Positions 46,997 to 60,205 of a stretch of 64,000 nucleotides of DNA are shown here, one piece after another (the stretch's first letter is position 1; every line of letters starts with the position of its first letter). Where the stretch lies: assembly GCF_029227915.1 (NCBI RefSeq), contig NC_079885.1, forward strand, positions 7,998,001-8,062,000, read 5' to 3'. Under the pieces are notes generated by a model. That model did no database searches, was not told where the DNA came from, and was given only the letters and a program-made list of their open reading frames with translations. Source of the stretch: Hydractinia symbiolongicarpus (lineage: Eukaryota > Cnidaria > Hydrozoa > Anthoathecata > Hydractiniidae). The position numbers and the translations under genes were made by a program.

Positions 46997-48149
46997 CAAA
47001 TATTGTCCCACATATAACTCCATAGATAGGGGGATCGGTGCCACTGTCCCACACAAAGTCAGGCCTTATATAAAGTCGGGCAAAAATATTTGTCTGCCTT
47101 AAGCTGCCAGACTTTGAAAGTTTTTGCCCTATATGTGGTACATGTATTTAACAGATACTGACCGGTTTTGATGTTGTACTGTAAAATACAAAGCACGAGG
47201 CCAAAAGTACAGACTGAGCTTGCGAGGTCTGTGCCCTTGACCGAGTATCTGATCTGCAAATAAATATTCCTTTGTGAACAAAACAAACAATGCTATATTT
47301 TAGTTGCTATTCCCAAGGCACCATGGAAAAAACACATGTTCGATTTTGATACTCTTCGAATTTAAGATCGCTCGATTTTAAAACTTTGTAAGTAAACAAA
47401 ACAAATTCGAATCAGTGTTTATGTGAATTGAGACGAAAAGATGGTTTTAAGTGAGCCACTTTTATATTTTTTATGTGCTATCAAAATATTTTTCATTTGT
47501 TTATGTTTTATGTTGTCATTTTAATAATGGCTACCTAAACCGGTTAGTATGGCTTCATACAAAGACCTGTTAAAATAAGCCGTAAACCAATCAAATCATC
47601 AGATTTTTTCATCCTAACTGGTTTTTTGTATCAGTCAGGTAATAAGAAAAATTACAGTACTGATTATTTAAGTGTTTTAAGTGTTTTATTGGGAAGAAAT
47701 TGTTCACAACAAAATAAAGTGAAACTTTTTACCATGTATAAGAAAACCACTGTATTGCAAAAAAATGCCTTTTGGTTAGCTTTGTGCTATTAAACCTAAT
47801 TAGGCCCAGTCACAAAGTCGGTCAAAAATCGTCAATATTAAAATGTCCTACTTTGAGTGGTTGCTATTCCTGCCCAAAGTTAGTCAAAAATCGTCAATAT
47901 TACAATGCCACACTATTAGCATGCTTTTGCTGAAATAGTTGTAGATTAAACGTTTAAATTTTGGTTATATGTGTGATCATAAGAACGTTTCAGTAAATCA
48001 AGGCATAAAAATAGTAAAGTAGTTTAATAAAGTTTTTTTAAGACGCAAGGAATGCAGTCTCAACTGATAAAAAAGACTGTGTTTTACTTTGCACAGTTTT
48101 GCCCTACTTGTTTATGATTTGAAATGCCTGACTCGGTGGACCTGCTGAT
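46997..48149. other. Gene-free stretch
   Basis: AT-rich sequence without recognisable exons. Near 47816-47910 a segment is duplicated (AAAAATCGTCAATATTA and AAAAATCGTCAATATTAC about 65 bp apart). Confidence 0.45.
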
Positions 48150-49484
48150 GGACCCCGGCGATCGTTTTTAAATAGCGTTGTTTTTATGATCCGGCTGTGT
48201 TTTAGGTCGGTGTATCAATAACTGAGGTGTTCTTGGTATAATGAAGTCCGGGGGTGTTCTTCTTAGCGTTTTATTGCCTGGGCGGTCGTTTCAACCGGCT
48301 GGCTTTGCGTTTTCTCAAAGGTTGCACAACACGGAGAATCACTTGAGACAATGTAATACCGCGGTGGTTGGTGCTTGAATGGTCGTTTGGATGGAAACTG
48401 CCTAGAACTGAAAGAAATGCAGCGGTGGTCCAAAGTTCAGCGGCGGTCTAAAATCGGGCAGCAGTCAAAAATTTGTTTAAGCTTCGTTTTGTATAATTTG
48501 TATAATATTTTACAGAATGAAATGGGTTTAGTTATACAGTAGACGTCCGTTAATTCGAACACGCAAGGGACTAAATTATTTGTTCGAATTAACGAATGTT
48601 CGGATTATCGGAAGTTCAGAAAAAACAAAAACTTAATAAACATTTAAAAGTTTTATGCTAATATAACTTTATTACAACTTTACTACAACTTTTTATAAAA
48701 ATCTATTAACGTTGTTTACTTAACGATGGGCAGGGCCTTCAAATTATTTGTAAACTTTATTTTATTGGAAATACCAATTTAATTGATAAATTACAAGAAA
48801 TTTTGCCACCATTGATGCAATAAAAAAGAATAAAAATGAAAACGTTTTTTTTTTCCATAAGATGTTATTTATCGATACACAAAATTTCGAGTTAAAGAGC
48901 ATAATGCAGCCTTGGGACTAAAAATTTATTTGAATGAGCGAAATGTTCGAACTAGCGGAGTTCGAATTAAGCAGCTCAAAATATAAGACTTTATTAAACC
49001 AAACTCAAGGGACTTGGCAATTTGTTCGAAATAACGGAAAGTTCCAATTAAGCGGCATTCGAATTAACGGACGTCTACTGTGTATGAAGAAAAAAGTAAA
49101 GCATTTCTGTGACGTTGGGTTGTTTAGTAAGTATTTTATATATTATATATGCCTCTTTGTACCCTCGTACAAAGGTACTTTGTACCTTTCACAGAATAAG
49201 TTATTTTACCAACGATCTGCACCGCCTCATCACAGCAGCTCTCTTTCACCTCCGCCGAATTATCTTTGACCTGGTTCCATATGGCACTTGAGTCGAGTAC
49301 CTTGTCGGTTTCTCAGTCTAAAACTAAGGTGCCAGGAAGGAGCAAGGCTGTATTATCATAGGATTTATTGGATATAGCAATGTTCGACTGTCACTCACTC
49401 AAAAGGGAGGCACCGCCGGATCATGAATACAACGACCGAAATGACCCCCAACATCACGTAGCAACGCAGAAAAACGATCGCCGG
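48150..49484. mobile_element. Inverted-repeat element with a nested MITE
   Basis: The left end CCCCGGCGATCGTTTTT, GCGTTG and ATGATCCGGC is mirrored on the right by GCCGGATCATGAATAC, CAACGCAG and AAAAACGATCGCCGGC. The arms are more GC-rich than the surroundings. The pogo-like element at 48537-49080 sits inside. Confidence 0.65.
48537..49080. mobile_element. pogo/Tigger-like MITE
   Basis: Inverted ends CAGTAGACGTCCGTTAATTC and GAATTAACGGACGTCTACTG with TA next to the left end. Inside, AAGGGAC, TTGTTCGAA and GTTCGAATTAA recur near both ends. CAGT...ACTG ends with a TA target are typical of Tc1/mariner-pogo elements. No transposase remains. Confidence 0.85.
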
Positions 49485-49557
49485 CAACCTCGTACCCAGG
49501 ACATTTTGCCTTGTTGACATAAAGCTGATAGCGGTGAAAAGGCCCTGGAACAGGCTG
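49485..49557. repeat. MITE, CAACC..GGTTG family
   Basis: Ends CAACCTCGTACCCAGGAC and GGCCCTGGAACAGGCTG, abutting the right end of the 48150-49484 element. No clear target duplication. Confidence 0.75.
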
Positions 49558-49639
49558 GTCACATGATCGCTTATAATTTTATGATAATTATACCCAAAAA
49601 TTAATTTGTGAAGAAAAAATTCCTTCTACCTTTCCAAAA

Positions 49640-50240
49640 CTTTAAATTGATAATACAGAGATTAAGAGAGATAAAGTTACAAAATTTTTAGGGTGTATAT
49701 TGATGAAAATTTAACTTGGAAACATCATATTGATACAATATGTAGCAAAATTGTCAGGAACATAGGTATATCTTATATAAATCAAGAAACTTATTGCCAA
49801 AGTATCTGCTTAAACAAATTATATTTTTTCTTCGTCCATAGTCACTTATCATATGGTATTATAACCTGAGCAAGTACCAACAAAACTAATCTATTGAAAC
49901 TTTACAAAAACAAAAAAATGCAATCCGAGTTATAACTTTTGAAGATCGTCTAACACCTTCTAAGCCACTGTTTGAAGAATTGAAAATCCAAACCCTAATG
50001 GAAATTAATATTTATATATCGAAACCTTTGTTTTATGTTTAAATGTAAAATAGGCCTATCTCCTCGTATATTTCATAACTTGTATACAGAAAAGTTATCA
50101 GGAAAATACAATACAAGATCAAATTTAACATCGAAAGGTCCTATTTTTATTTTTGGCCAGTAATTATGTTCCATCAGCATATTTTCACATATCGTAGCCA
50201 AGTACAAATAGCATTTTTGGAATTAATACCCTGCACGTAT
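49640..50240 (+). mobile_element. LINE reverse-transcriptase C-terminal relic
   Basis: Broken frames read KFLGVYIDENLTWKHHIDTI, then KQKNAIRVITFEDRLTPSKP, then GLSPRIFHNLYTEKLSGKYN and TRSNL. This is the usual tail of CR1/jockey-type ORF2 after the polymerase domain. It is truncated at both ends, with several frameshifts and stops. Confidence 0.8.
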
Positions 50241-50392
50241 AAATAAGCAGCTTTAACTTAACTAATTATTTATATCGTTTAATGATATCAAATATCGACC
50301 CTTTTAAGAAATAAGAATTTGCAAAATCTCTAAATATTATTTTGCTGTAAAAAGAGGGTTTCTTGTCTTGGTGCGTACATACTAAAAAGGGG

Positions 50393-50486
50393 AACACCCT
50401 ATAACAAGCTAGAACAACCTGGAACGATCTAGAACAACCTGAGAACAAGCTAGAACAAGCTAGAACAACCTAGAACAATCTAAGAA
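50393..50486. repeat. Short tandem repeat around CTAGAACAA
   Basis: Seven or eight imperfect copies of a 10-13 bp unit (CTAGAACAACCTGGAACGAT, GAACAAGCTAGAACAAGC and so on). Confidence 0.8.
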
Positions 50487-51959
50487 TATAACAACCAAAA
50501 ATATAAGACTATCTCTGTATCGATTCTGTAAACAAATCTGGGTTTCTAACACAAATATTTCTGCCATGTTTCCCGGTCGCAAAGTTATGGGGGGATTCCC
50601 TTAGTTTAGTACAACAACAGCATTAACCGTCCCGGTATTTTTACCCCTAAAGTCCAATATCAGCATTTAGCTAGAACAATAGCTAGTTTTTGCATTTCTT
50701 TATAATATTGAATTTTACCATTTTATGTGAACCCCTGGTCTTACGACAATATAGTTCGCTGCATCACGGAAATCGACTTCTTTCTGTCTCACCACATTGG
50801 AAATGTTTGAAATGAATGGAAACAAGAAGCCTTAAGGCCTTAAATCCTTAAATCTTTTCCAAGCTATAAGCAATGCAACTAGCTTTATATATAATTTTTT
50901 TTTTCAATTTCAATATGCATTCAAAATTGTTGTAAGAGCCTAACTTGCCAAGGGTACAAATTATTTGCACAATAAATTTTCCTGAAACTTATTTTTGTGG
51001 GTGATTGGTACACAAAAATGCTTCAATTTGCAGAATATATGTGAAATGTGCAGTATTAATTTTTGCGTGCCTAAAGTTGCCTAACATTCTTTATGTGAAA
51101 TACAGTCTGTAGTTAGCTAGCTAGCTACATGACATGCAAATGTAGCTTAAATCGGTCAAACTTTCCTGAAAACTACTGCACCTTTTAGGATATTAATCAT
51201 CAGTTTTGGTTCCCAAACTGTTAAGTCATTTGCTTGCTCACCTGATATTTGAAAAAGGGTAATGGGTTTGATCCCTAAGTATATATAAGGAAGGCCATGC
51301 CATTTTATAGTTGGACAGAAATGCTAGGGAATTACGTAGCTTAAAAAAGAGCTTTAAACACTCTGAAGAATCGCAAATGTAAATCACTTTAACATAGCTA
51401 AGTAACAAACTAGCTGGCTTAAAATATACAGCATTTTTTTACCTGAGAAGTCTCATCGACCATGCAAAACATTGATTTGGAGTTTCAAACATATCAAGAG
51501 GAACGGTAACCGATTGTTTTGGGCAAGAAACTTTGGCCTGTGGGACCTGAAACTCGAAGAACTTCGAGACAAAGCATCACGGAAGGCCACGAAATCAGAT
51601 TCTGACAATCTGAGATCCTATTGGCTAAAAAATTAAATAACGCATTTCTATTGGCCTTTAAGAAATTGAACAATTTCCAGGCCCAGGTAAATAAAGTATT
51701 TACTTTATTCTGGACACCGCGCGTTCAGGCTATAGGTGGTTCCTATCTCTCTATCGTCCAAGGCGATTTTAAAGATTCCGCCTTAACGCGGCGAAAATCA
51801 AAAGGAACAAGTTGCAGGCGCTGCATAAACTATCTCGCTATTAAAAATGCACAACTATGAAACATCCACAATGCGGCCCAATTCTACAATTTCTGCTAAC
51901 AAAAATACAGCCTATCATTCATGGTTATCGCGCGATTGAAACGTTTATGGTCTTAAACG
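50487..51959. other. Gene-free stretch with a possible protein-like remnant
   Basis: Mostly unremarkable. Around 51500-51630 a frame reads NRLFWARNFGLWDLKLEELR and DKASRKATKSDSDNL, which is charged and protein-like but lies in no supported exon and matches nothing I recognise; it may be a transposon remnant. Confidence 0.35.
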
Positions 51960-52368
51960 GCATTTAGGTGACAAAATTTTGATGTCACCATCATGTTCAG
52001 CATACTTTTTTTGTTAACTGTGCCAAATTTTGTCGAAAATAAAGTAGTTTTAATCTCGGACCAATTTTGGCCTAAAATGACATTTAGGTGACAAAAAATC
52101 AAAATTTTGATGTCACCACCATGTTCGGCATACCAGTTACGAGTTGGAAACCTATCCTCGCGGGCGAGAAGTAAAAAGAAAAAAAAAAGTAAAAATAGTT
52201 ACCAAGATGAGATTCGAACACACGACTACTCCCGTGTCGGTGCTCAGAGAGCCAAAAATTTCCATTTTGGGACGGACAGCTGTATTTAAATACCCTAGCA
52301 TCTGCGAGCTAGTGTAAAAATATTATATTTTTCTCTTCATTCAAATCAGTTTTCAGAACACAGAGCGG

Positions 52369-52779
<411 letters not shown>

Positions 52780-52783
52780 TTAT

Positions 52784-52920
52784 TAGTAGTACTATTCTAA
52801 CATTAGTAGTACTATTCTAACATAGTAGTACTATTCTACCTTTTAGTAGTACTATTCTAACAGAGTAGTATTATTCTATCAGCAGGACTATTCTAACATA
52901 AAGTAGTATTATTCTAACCT
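52784..52920. repeat. Seven copies of an 18-20 bp motif, TAGTAGTACTATTCTAACA
   Basis: Near-tandem copies start at about 52785, 52805, 52823, 52844, 52863, 52881 and 52901. Further copies occur at 56178-56196 and 56555-56575, and one in inverse orientation (AGAATAGTACTACTCA) at 56719-56735, which is again followed by an ATT tract. The motif thus marks both ends of a segment of about 3.95 kb. Confidence 0.85.
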
Positions 52921-54128
52921 GTTGTGATAATAAGACCTCTCCGTCATCCATTTCAAAAGGGTAACTTTGACAGATTGTGAAGTACAAAATTGTGCCCTGA
53001 ATTGTTTCTGGATCTGAATTAATGTCTGCTGTCGACATAATTTGGAATAGTAAACAAAAAAATGTGTTTTTTTTACCTAAGTATCGCTTTAAGCACTAAT
53101 TGGTCGAAATAATTGAAAATGATTTTTTAGACAAAGATAAGCACAGCAAAAAAAAAGTATGCCGAACATGATGATGGCATTAAAAACTCCTTTTTTGTAA
53201 CCTAAGTACCGCTTTCAGCAAAGTTTAAAAATCATTTTTCTTTTTTTCACAAATTATGCAGGAAACATAAACACAACAGACCTATATAAGTGTCACCTAT
53301 CTTGAATTGTGATGTGTGGTTCTAATAGACCATTGTACTTATTCAGGTATTAGTTTTTAGGAGGTCACAGGAACACTGTTTGAAAAGAAAATTTTGTTTT
53401 TAAACATAGCAGTTGTAGGCTCTTTATTGGATGAATTGCTTGTGATTTTTTCAGGATTTATGTACTTTTTCACGGAGAATAAACTTTGTTATTTGGTGGG
53501 AAAATGGCGAAAAACGATGCGACAGACATATGAATTGCATAGAAGAAAGGGCTAGCGGTGCAATTTTTTTTTTTTTTTAGTCTGATAAACCAACTTGTTT
53601 TTCTAAAAAAAATGTTTTTTTAGAAAGAGAGAATTGGTTTGTCTATTTACAAGTAAAAATAATAGCCACACCACGTAATTAACACCAGCCCTATAATATT
53701 AATAAAGTACGTTAAGAGGATATGGACAGTATTGGGGTTTTGGGTTTAGAATTGAAAAGATAATTAGAAATTCAATCATAACGGTTAATGAAATAAATAA
53801 GCGTTGCTGCAACAAAAATTTATTTGTACCACAAAGCCACTAAAACAAAATATTTTTTAAACAGGGGTAAACATAAAAAGCATTAGTTCTTAATCGTTAC
53901 TATTTGAATAGTATGTGACGCAACCTGAACTGGACCTAAATGTGGAAAGAACTTATTGTTTCCTTTCGTAATTAAGTCTTGTACGCGGTTGAGCAAATAA
54001 GTATTTTTCCAGCAATTCGGAACCTTCCAAGCTTTCTAAAACTCTATACTCTGTAATTGGCCTAAATCTTATTATTTTAGCACATTTGCTTGCAACTCTT
54101 TAATGTCACTACTTGAAAACATTTTTCT

Positions 54129-54420
54129 TCATGTATTGGATTTTTTCGCCTCGACCTCGCTGTCGGATAAGGTGTCATCGAAGTTATCGTGATGTTCAGG
54201 ATCTACTTCTATTATTTCTCTTCCAGAATGTTTGGTATGGTGAAAATCTACATCACTTACATCGTTGGCGTTATCGTCGGCTTCAGTGTTTAGATCAAAG
54301 TATGTCTATAATATCTAATGTGTTTAAACAGAGGATGACACCTTTCCTGCACAGACAATTTATAATAAATTCTTTGTACGATGTTTCGACGTCTTTTTGG
54401 ATACACTTTTTTACACACAT
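54129..54420 (-). pseudogene. Possible frameshifted ORF of unknown function
   Basis: From ATG at 54420 a frame reads CIQKDVETSYKEFIINCLCR, then KGVILCLNTLDIIDI, and stops. After a one-base shift at about 54303 the frame continues FDLNTEADDNANDVSDVDF and ends in an acidic tail (DDTLSDSEVEAKK) at 54129. The smooth continuation suggests one broken reading frame. No family recognised; because of its place it could be the remains of an element's own protein. Confidence 0.35.
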
Positions 54421-55385
54421 TTGATTTTGCCATGCATTTTAGGCGAAAGGAACCGAGTGCTAAAAACTTCACAACTTTAGTAAAGGAGATCACTTTGTAT
54501 TTTTCAATGCATATTAAACACAATCGTTGAACATACAAAACATACATATCGTATCACCTTTCCATTTATCTTACGTCAATGCAAGCTCTACCTAGCATAC
54601 TTAAGGATTAGCTAACCCAACAACCCTGAATTTCTTAGTAGCTCATTTTTTTCATTTTGGAATTCAAGGTTAAAAAACGCCCTGGTGCGTTAATGTTTTT
54701 CTGCAGTCACACCCATTTACGACCAAAAATACACGAAATATCTCATTAAAAAATTGAATCAACCTTTTCGGACGTTTTGTCTGGCACCTGAGTAAATCGA
54801 TAAATAGTGATTAAATAGTTGAATGTCATTAAAGTATCAAAATAATACTTTATTTGAATAATTTTAAACAAATCTTGATAAAAATATCTGTCGAACAATA
54901 GATCTTCTTTTTAAAAATATGCTGACGTCAGCAAGAAGTAATGCTGATAGCAATCATTTAAGGCATGGATTTTAATTTTCATATGACAGACATAATTTAT
55001 ACCAAGTGCGCGAGTCAAAAAACGCAAAATCAAGGGAAAAAACTTTAGCGAATGACACCCTTCAATTATTTTCGCGGGAAAAAATTTCGCGATCTGTCAT
55101 TTCTATAATTTTTTCGTAAGAATTATCTTTTGCGATGGGCGGTGGTGTCGACAGCATTTGTCCTATTTTTGTTTCTTGTCTTTCAGTGAAGTACATGTTT
55201 CTACAAAAAAAATTAGCTACACAGCAAAAAAATTCGTGAGGATTAACTTTCTCGAATAGGCTGTGTCAACATATTTTGCGGGAATAAACTTTCGCGATTG
55301 GGGCCATAAATTTCTTTCGCTAAAGTTACTTTCTTTGAAGTAACATCATTTCTGCTTAGAAATAAATTACTAGATCTAAATTTTA

Positions 55386-55755
55386 ACATTCTGTTTAAAG
55401 TTTCTGACAGCCAAATTAAAGTTGCTTAACAACATATCTTCGTTTTTTCATATTTCGTATTGCCCGAAAATGCAATTTTTCCTGATTTTTGGGTAAAATC
55501 CGAAAAATCCTGTTAACCACGTGTGAAAACTTTCTAGAATGATTTTTGTTAATAAAAAAAAGTTATGTTGTTAGTCACAAGTTTTAAGTATCATCATAGC
55601 GAAAGTTATTATATTTTACGGATCTTGAGGACCTCATAGAAATTTAGGGGTATTTAATATTTAAGGCTCTGGGAGGTATGTGACCTAAATATTTGGTAGG
55701 CAGGTGTCTAATAGATAAATACGAAAACTCATAAAGTATCATAGCTATGCTTCAT
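55386..55755 (-). repeat. Dispersed repeat, inverted copy of 29780-30080
   Basis: Reverse complement shows CTATGATACTTTATGAG, ATTTATCTATTAGACACCTG, GGATTTTACCCAAAAATC and CAGAAACTTTAAACAGAATG in the same order as the copy in E2F4/5 intron 2. Confidence 0.75.
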
Positions 55756-56743
55756 AGCAAAAAAAGAGGGGGAAAGGGTGTTAAAAAGAGGGGGGGGCGG
55801 TGTTAGTCAGGGAGCGAACCGAATAGTGTTAATCCCAAAACTGACTGAAATGACACAAACAGCCATGCGAATACCTAAAAACTATTCTGAATGCTTACTT
55901 GATTGAATGAAGTTTTTTTTCTTAAGAAATATCATTGATAGTTAGTTCTAAATAACAAAATCACGTTGTCTTCAAACAGGGCTCTGTAACAAAAAAGGGT
56001 AAAAATTCATATAACTGATATAGAAAACGTAGCCGCAAAATAGCGCTAGCTGATCACGTGGCATTGTAACTTAGATTGTCGATTATTCTCCTGTCTCTGA
56101 ACTCATCTGCAAAATAAGCTACACCTCCATTGCATAGCTTAACAGAGAAATATTACTGTACAAACTTTCGATTTTTTGAGTAGTATTATTCTAACATTAG
56201 AGATAAATGCGTCGCAGCAGGTACCTGTAAGGAAAAATAATATAAAAAAAAGTTTATCATTATACAGCTGCAGTCATGTTACTTCTATTTCCAACATTAT
56301 TTTTTAATTATTTTACTATATTTCAACGTAGGAAGAATTTTCGCTGAAATGTTGAAACTTGCTTCCGTGATTTTGAGCATCGAGTAAGCTGAGATATGTT
56401 TTACTTGAATTTTCGGCAAATTGAAAAATAATAACAATAAAACAAAAGAGACTCCAAATCTTTATTGTAGTGTTAAAGGACATTTAAAACTTACCCCAAA
56501 AAATATAATCTGAGCGTGAAAGGGATTATGGGTAAGAATTTATTGCCAATTTAATGTAGTAGTACTATTCTAACATAGTATTAATTTTTTAGCGTTTAAA
56601 TAAATTTTAGACAAATTCCCTTGGTATATGAAATAAATAACTTATAAGTACACCATATATGAAAGGTTACCACTTTTAATCAAATAGAAAGAAAATTATG
56701 GCAATTTAAATTTCATGATAGAATAGTACTACTCAATAAATAT

Positions 56744-56744
56744 A

Positions 56745-56815
<71 letters not shown>
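56744..56815. repeat. ATT microsatellite, about 24 copies
   Basis: It lies at the 3' boundary of the minus-strand LINE and next to the inverted TAGTAGTACTATTC motif. LINEs of the CR1/L2 type often end in a short simple repeat, so it may have begun as the LINE tail. Confidence 0.95.
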
Positions 56816-59800
56816 CAGAATATTTAAACAGGATACAAAGCGTCAGCTACGTAAAATTTTATATAAAATTTACTACTGTTATCAATGCTAGTCCTGTGAA
56901 CATAAAAGTATAAAGTATAAAGTAAAACTTAAAAGGTTAGTGGGTAAAAACCAACCCTGCTCTCAGGGCCATTTTTCTCTTGAGATCTAGAGTAAGTGGG
57001 AAAAGGATTTCGGGATAGAGGATGGTAGGTATGGATAAAAAAAATCTAAAAATTTATTAACATATACATACAAAATCAGTTAAAATGTTTTCTTATTTCA
57101 ATTGTAAATTGACTATAAGATTCCACTTTTCTAATACCTAGTGGAAGATCGTTAAATATTTTAGCTCCTGCATAAGCAAAAGACTGTTTTCCTAATTCAA
57201 GTTTGACTTTAGGTAACTTTATAAGATAACCAGAGTTTCTTGTCTTCCTGGAATGATTATTGATTTCGAAATAATCGTTAAAACTTGAACACAGAGTCTT
57301 ATCCAGGGACTTCTTGACGAGACAGTACGCTTCCTTGTTAATAGCACTGATTATACACGGAACCTTTCGACCAACAATACGTTCAGCACGATTCATTAAC
57401 GATTTCAATCTCCTTTGTTGGGTGTTAGTGTAGAGAAGCTTCAGTGCTGCGGTACGTCAGGATTGGTTGCACCATCATTGTAAATATATAATATGCAGAA
57501 TCCGTCGTCAAGTAGTGTCGTAGGCGTTTTAATAACTTCAGACGTCCGCTGGCTTTCTTGTACACATGGTCAAAATTACTGTTGAAGTTCAGGTACTGGT
57601 CAACGATATTGCCGAGGTATTTGTCCACGGTAGGAAACGTCAAGATGATTGTCAGTTGTTGGTAATCTTTTTCCTGTTCCAAATATCATTGCCTCCGTCT
57701 TTCCTTTTTTCAGGTTGATAATTAGTTCGTTTTTCTCGAAGTAGACTGCAATCTTCTCCAGATCTTCTTCCAGATGTTGTTTCAATTTTTGCTTTATTTT
57801 TGTCAATGACATAAATAACCGTCTCATCCGCATACATGAGAACTCTGCTGTTTGTAAGACATTCTGGAAAGTCATTAAAACAATATGAACAACAATGGTC
57901 CAAGAATTGAACCTTGTGGAACTCCTGACAATAAGGGCTGTTTAGTTGAGTACTCCCTTCTACACATCCGACTTGTTCTCGATTAAAAAGATAATTAGTA
58001 ATCCATTCTTGTTCATTTCCTTCGATCCCATACTCATAAAGTTAGTTTAACAGTATTCCATGCCCTACGGTGGCGAATGCTTTGGTTAAGTCTATGTAAA
58101 CAGCTCCCACCATATTCCCCTTGTCGATAGATTTTCTGATGTTGTCGCAAAGTAGAGTTGATGCTAACTTTGTAGATCTATTACGTCTGTATCCAAACTG
58201 GAATTCTGTTGGTAACTCGTTATTTTCGAGATACATTGAGAGTTGTGTATGTAGGGCTCTCTCCAAAATCTTTGAGAACATTGGAAGAACTGATATTGGT
58301 CTATAGTTTTCAGGGTTTTTAGTGTCACCGCTTTTATGTATCGGAGTAACCTTTGCATGTTTCCAGATAGAGAGTACAATCCCACTTTTATAAGATAGAT
58401 TGATTGATTATGTAAGTCAGGGGCTGCGAGATTTCATTTCGACAATCCTTAATCATCCCAGGTGGTAACTCATCAGTACCAGATGCTTTTCTTCTCTTTA
58501 ATGATTTAAGCTGCCTCTCGACAAAGATCCTCGATACGTAGGAAAATCTGAAAGTGTAACTGGTTCGTCTGTTTCGTTTGGTATGATGTCTCCATATATA
58601 ATTTGATAATGTAACGATTTTTGATTTGAGATCGGTGACAACGTACCTGAAGTACTTTGAGAAAGTGTTTGCGAGTGTCTGGTTTTCCGATGTTTTCGAT
58701 GATGAATTTACTGATTCTTTTGATTTCGAGGGAAACACCGCTTTGATAGCATCCAAAAACTTCCGTTGGTTCGACTTATTTTCCCTTATTAGGTCCCAAT
58801 GGTACTTTCGTTTTGCTTCTTTGACTTTCGCGTTGCATTTATTACGTGCACGTTTGTATTCCTCCCAGTCTTGGTCGTTGTTGGTTTTACGAGCTTTTCT
58901 TAAACATCTATCTTTAGTGTCTATATACCTTTTGAAGTCTCCTTTCAGCCAAGCCGCTGGTTTTCCCTTCACGGTTTTCGTCCTAATTGGAGCGTGTTCG
59001 TCAAAAACCTTTTTCAGGGAGTCTGTGGAATAATTTGTTGCGGTCTCGACGTTATACATTGGTATAATGGTTTCCAGTTTATCATCATCAGTTAGTTTTT
59101 CTGAGTTGTTTTATAATTTTTATAATCTCTAAATCGCGTTATTTTTGATTCATATTTAATGTGATTGAGTTTTAGTATGCATCCGATAGTTCGTGGTCCC
59201 CGAGGGAGAGTGGTTCGACAATTACCTTTGAGATTGTTGACGGGTTATTAGTCGCGATTATAACGATAAGTGTCTCTGTTGTTTGTGTGATACGGGTAGG
59301 TTTCTTGACGAGTTGATCAAAACCATTTGTTTCGATAATGGAAAGTTCTTTACAATCGTCTCTTTTTAAGTAATTCGCATTCAAGTCTCCCAGTAGAAAT
59401 ATTTCTTTCTGCTCGCATTGTGCCGCAATTAAACTGTCATTAGATGTAATGTTGAAATCTTTTGATAAATATTTCGATGTGTTTGGCGGTCTATAATAGC
59501 ACGCTATAAAGAAAGATTTTGAGTGTTTGACAAAAAATTCCAGCCAAATACACTCGGTTGATTTATGTTCAAAATCCATCCTTCTTTTCCAGTTTAAACC
59601 ATTTTTAACGTATACACCGACCCCTCCTCCTGAACCATTCTCACGATGTCTGGAAATAAACTCATATCCTGTGATCTCATAAACGTTCGCGTTAGCAGTA
59701 TTTTCATCGATATGCGTTTCAGTTAATGCAAAAATATCAGCTTGTTTATATGTGTGAAGTAAATGTTGTAACAATGGAAAGTTGCACATTAAACCACCAT

Positions 59801-59931
59801 TGTTCTGATGTAGTATCTTCAAACCTCTATTTTTAAAATAGTCATCTAAACAAGGCATACAAGATTCAGCTTCTTCCAGGTGTGCAAAAAATTAACAGCA
59901 AAAAGAGTATGACCGCTCGCCACGACGCCAT
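56816..59931 (-). mobile_element. CR1/L2-like LINE, ORF2 nearly full length but broken
   Basis: In order on the minus strand: AP endonuclease (59858-59172; LKILHQNNGG, ADIFALTETHID, GGGVGVYVKNGL, ACYYRPPNTSKYL, IFLLGDLNANY, SLGDHELSDAY), linker (59059-58388; DEHAPIRTKTVKGKPAAWLK), reverse transcriptase (about 58480-57830; RRKASGTDELPPGM, FQFGYRRNRSTKLA, VYIDLTKAFATVGH, MYADETVIYV) and the C-terminal region to 57076. Several frameshifts separate these blocks. KAFATV has lost the usual Asp of KAFDTV and the YADD box reads YADE, so it is dead. In another frame an ATG at 59931 opens a hydrophobic leader, MASWRAVILFLLLIFCTPGR. Confidence 0.93.
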
Positions 59932-60205
59932 TTTTGTTTTACGCTATTCCGCACAGAATTCCCATTTCATTCGCTGCCGGTTCTCCAGTTGTTTTCTTCG
60001 TTTACTGTCAGATCTCTGATTGTTCTGTGAAACGGGTGGTTATACCTGGTTTTGTCTTTGGGTAAAAAAACGCCCGTCGTTTAAAAACAACAACAATGAA
60101 TGGAAACCATGTTACACATTTTGTAGCGAGATGTTGGAAACACACATTCGATACCCATTTCATTACTAAGCATCCAAGAAGGTTTTTTAAAACAGTTTTA
60201 GTTAA
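59932..60205. other. Short interval between the LINE and the next gene
   Basis: No gene. It should contain the promoter and 5' leader of the gene starting at 60206. Confidence 0.4.

Larger units (their letters stand above)
52921..56717. other. Interior of the segment bounded by the TAGTAGTACTATTC motif
   Basis: No intact gene. It holds a duplicated ACCTAAGTA(T/C)CGCTTT (53078 and 53200), a hairpin with AAACCAACTTGTTTTTCTAA against TTAGAAAGAGAGAATTGGTT (53587-53640), a possible broken ORF (54129-54420), and TTTCGCG-rich stretches at 55010-55320. Confidence 0.45.

Noticed and set aside
48934-49269. Open frame of 111 codons
   Set aside because: It lies across the right end of the pogo-like MITE and has no recognisable protein content.
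54290-54547. Minus-strand frame with KKVYPKRRRNIVQRIYYKL as a DNA-binding exon
   Set aside because: It overlaps, in another frame, a reading that continues more naturally through a single frameshift into the acidic tail; neither is well supported.
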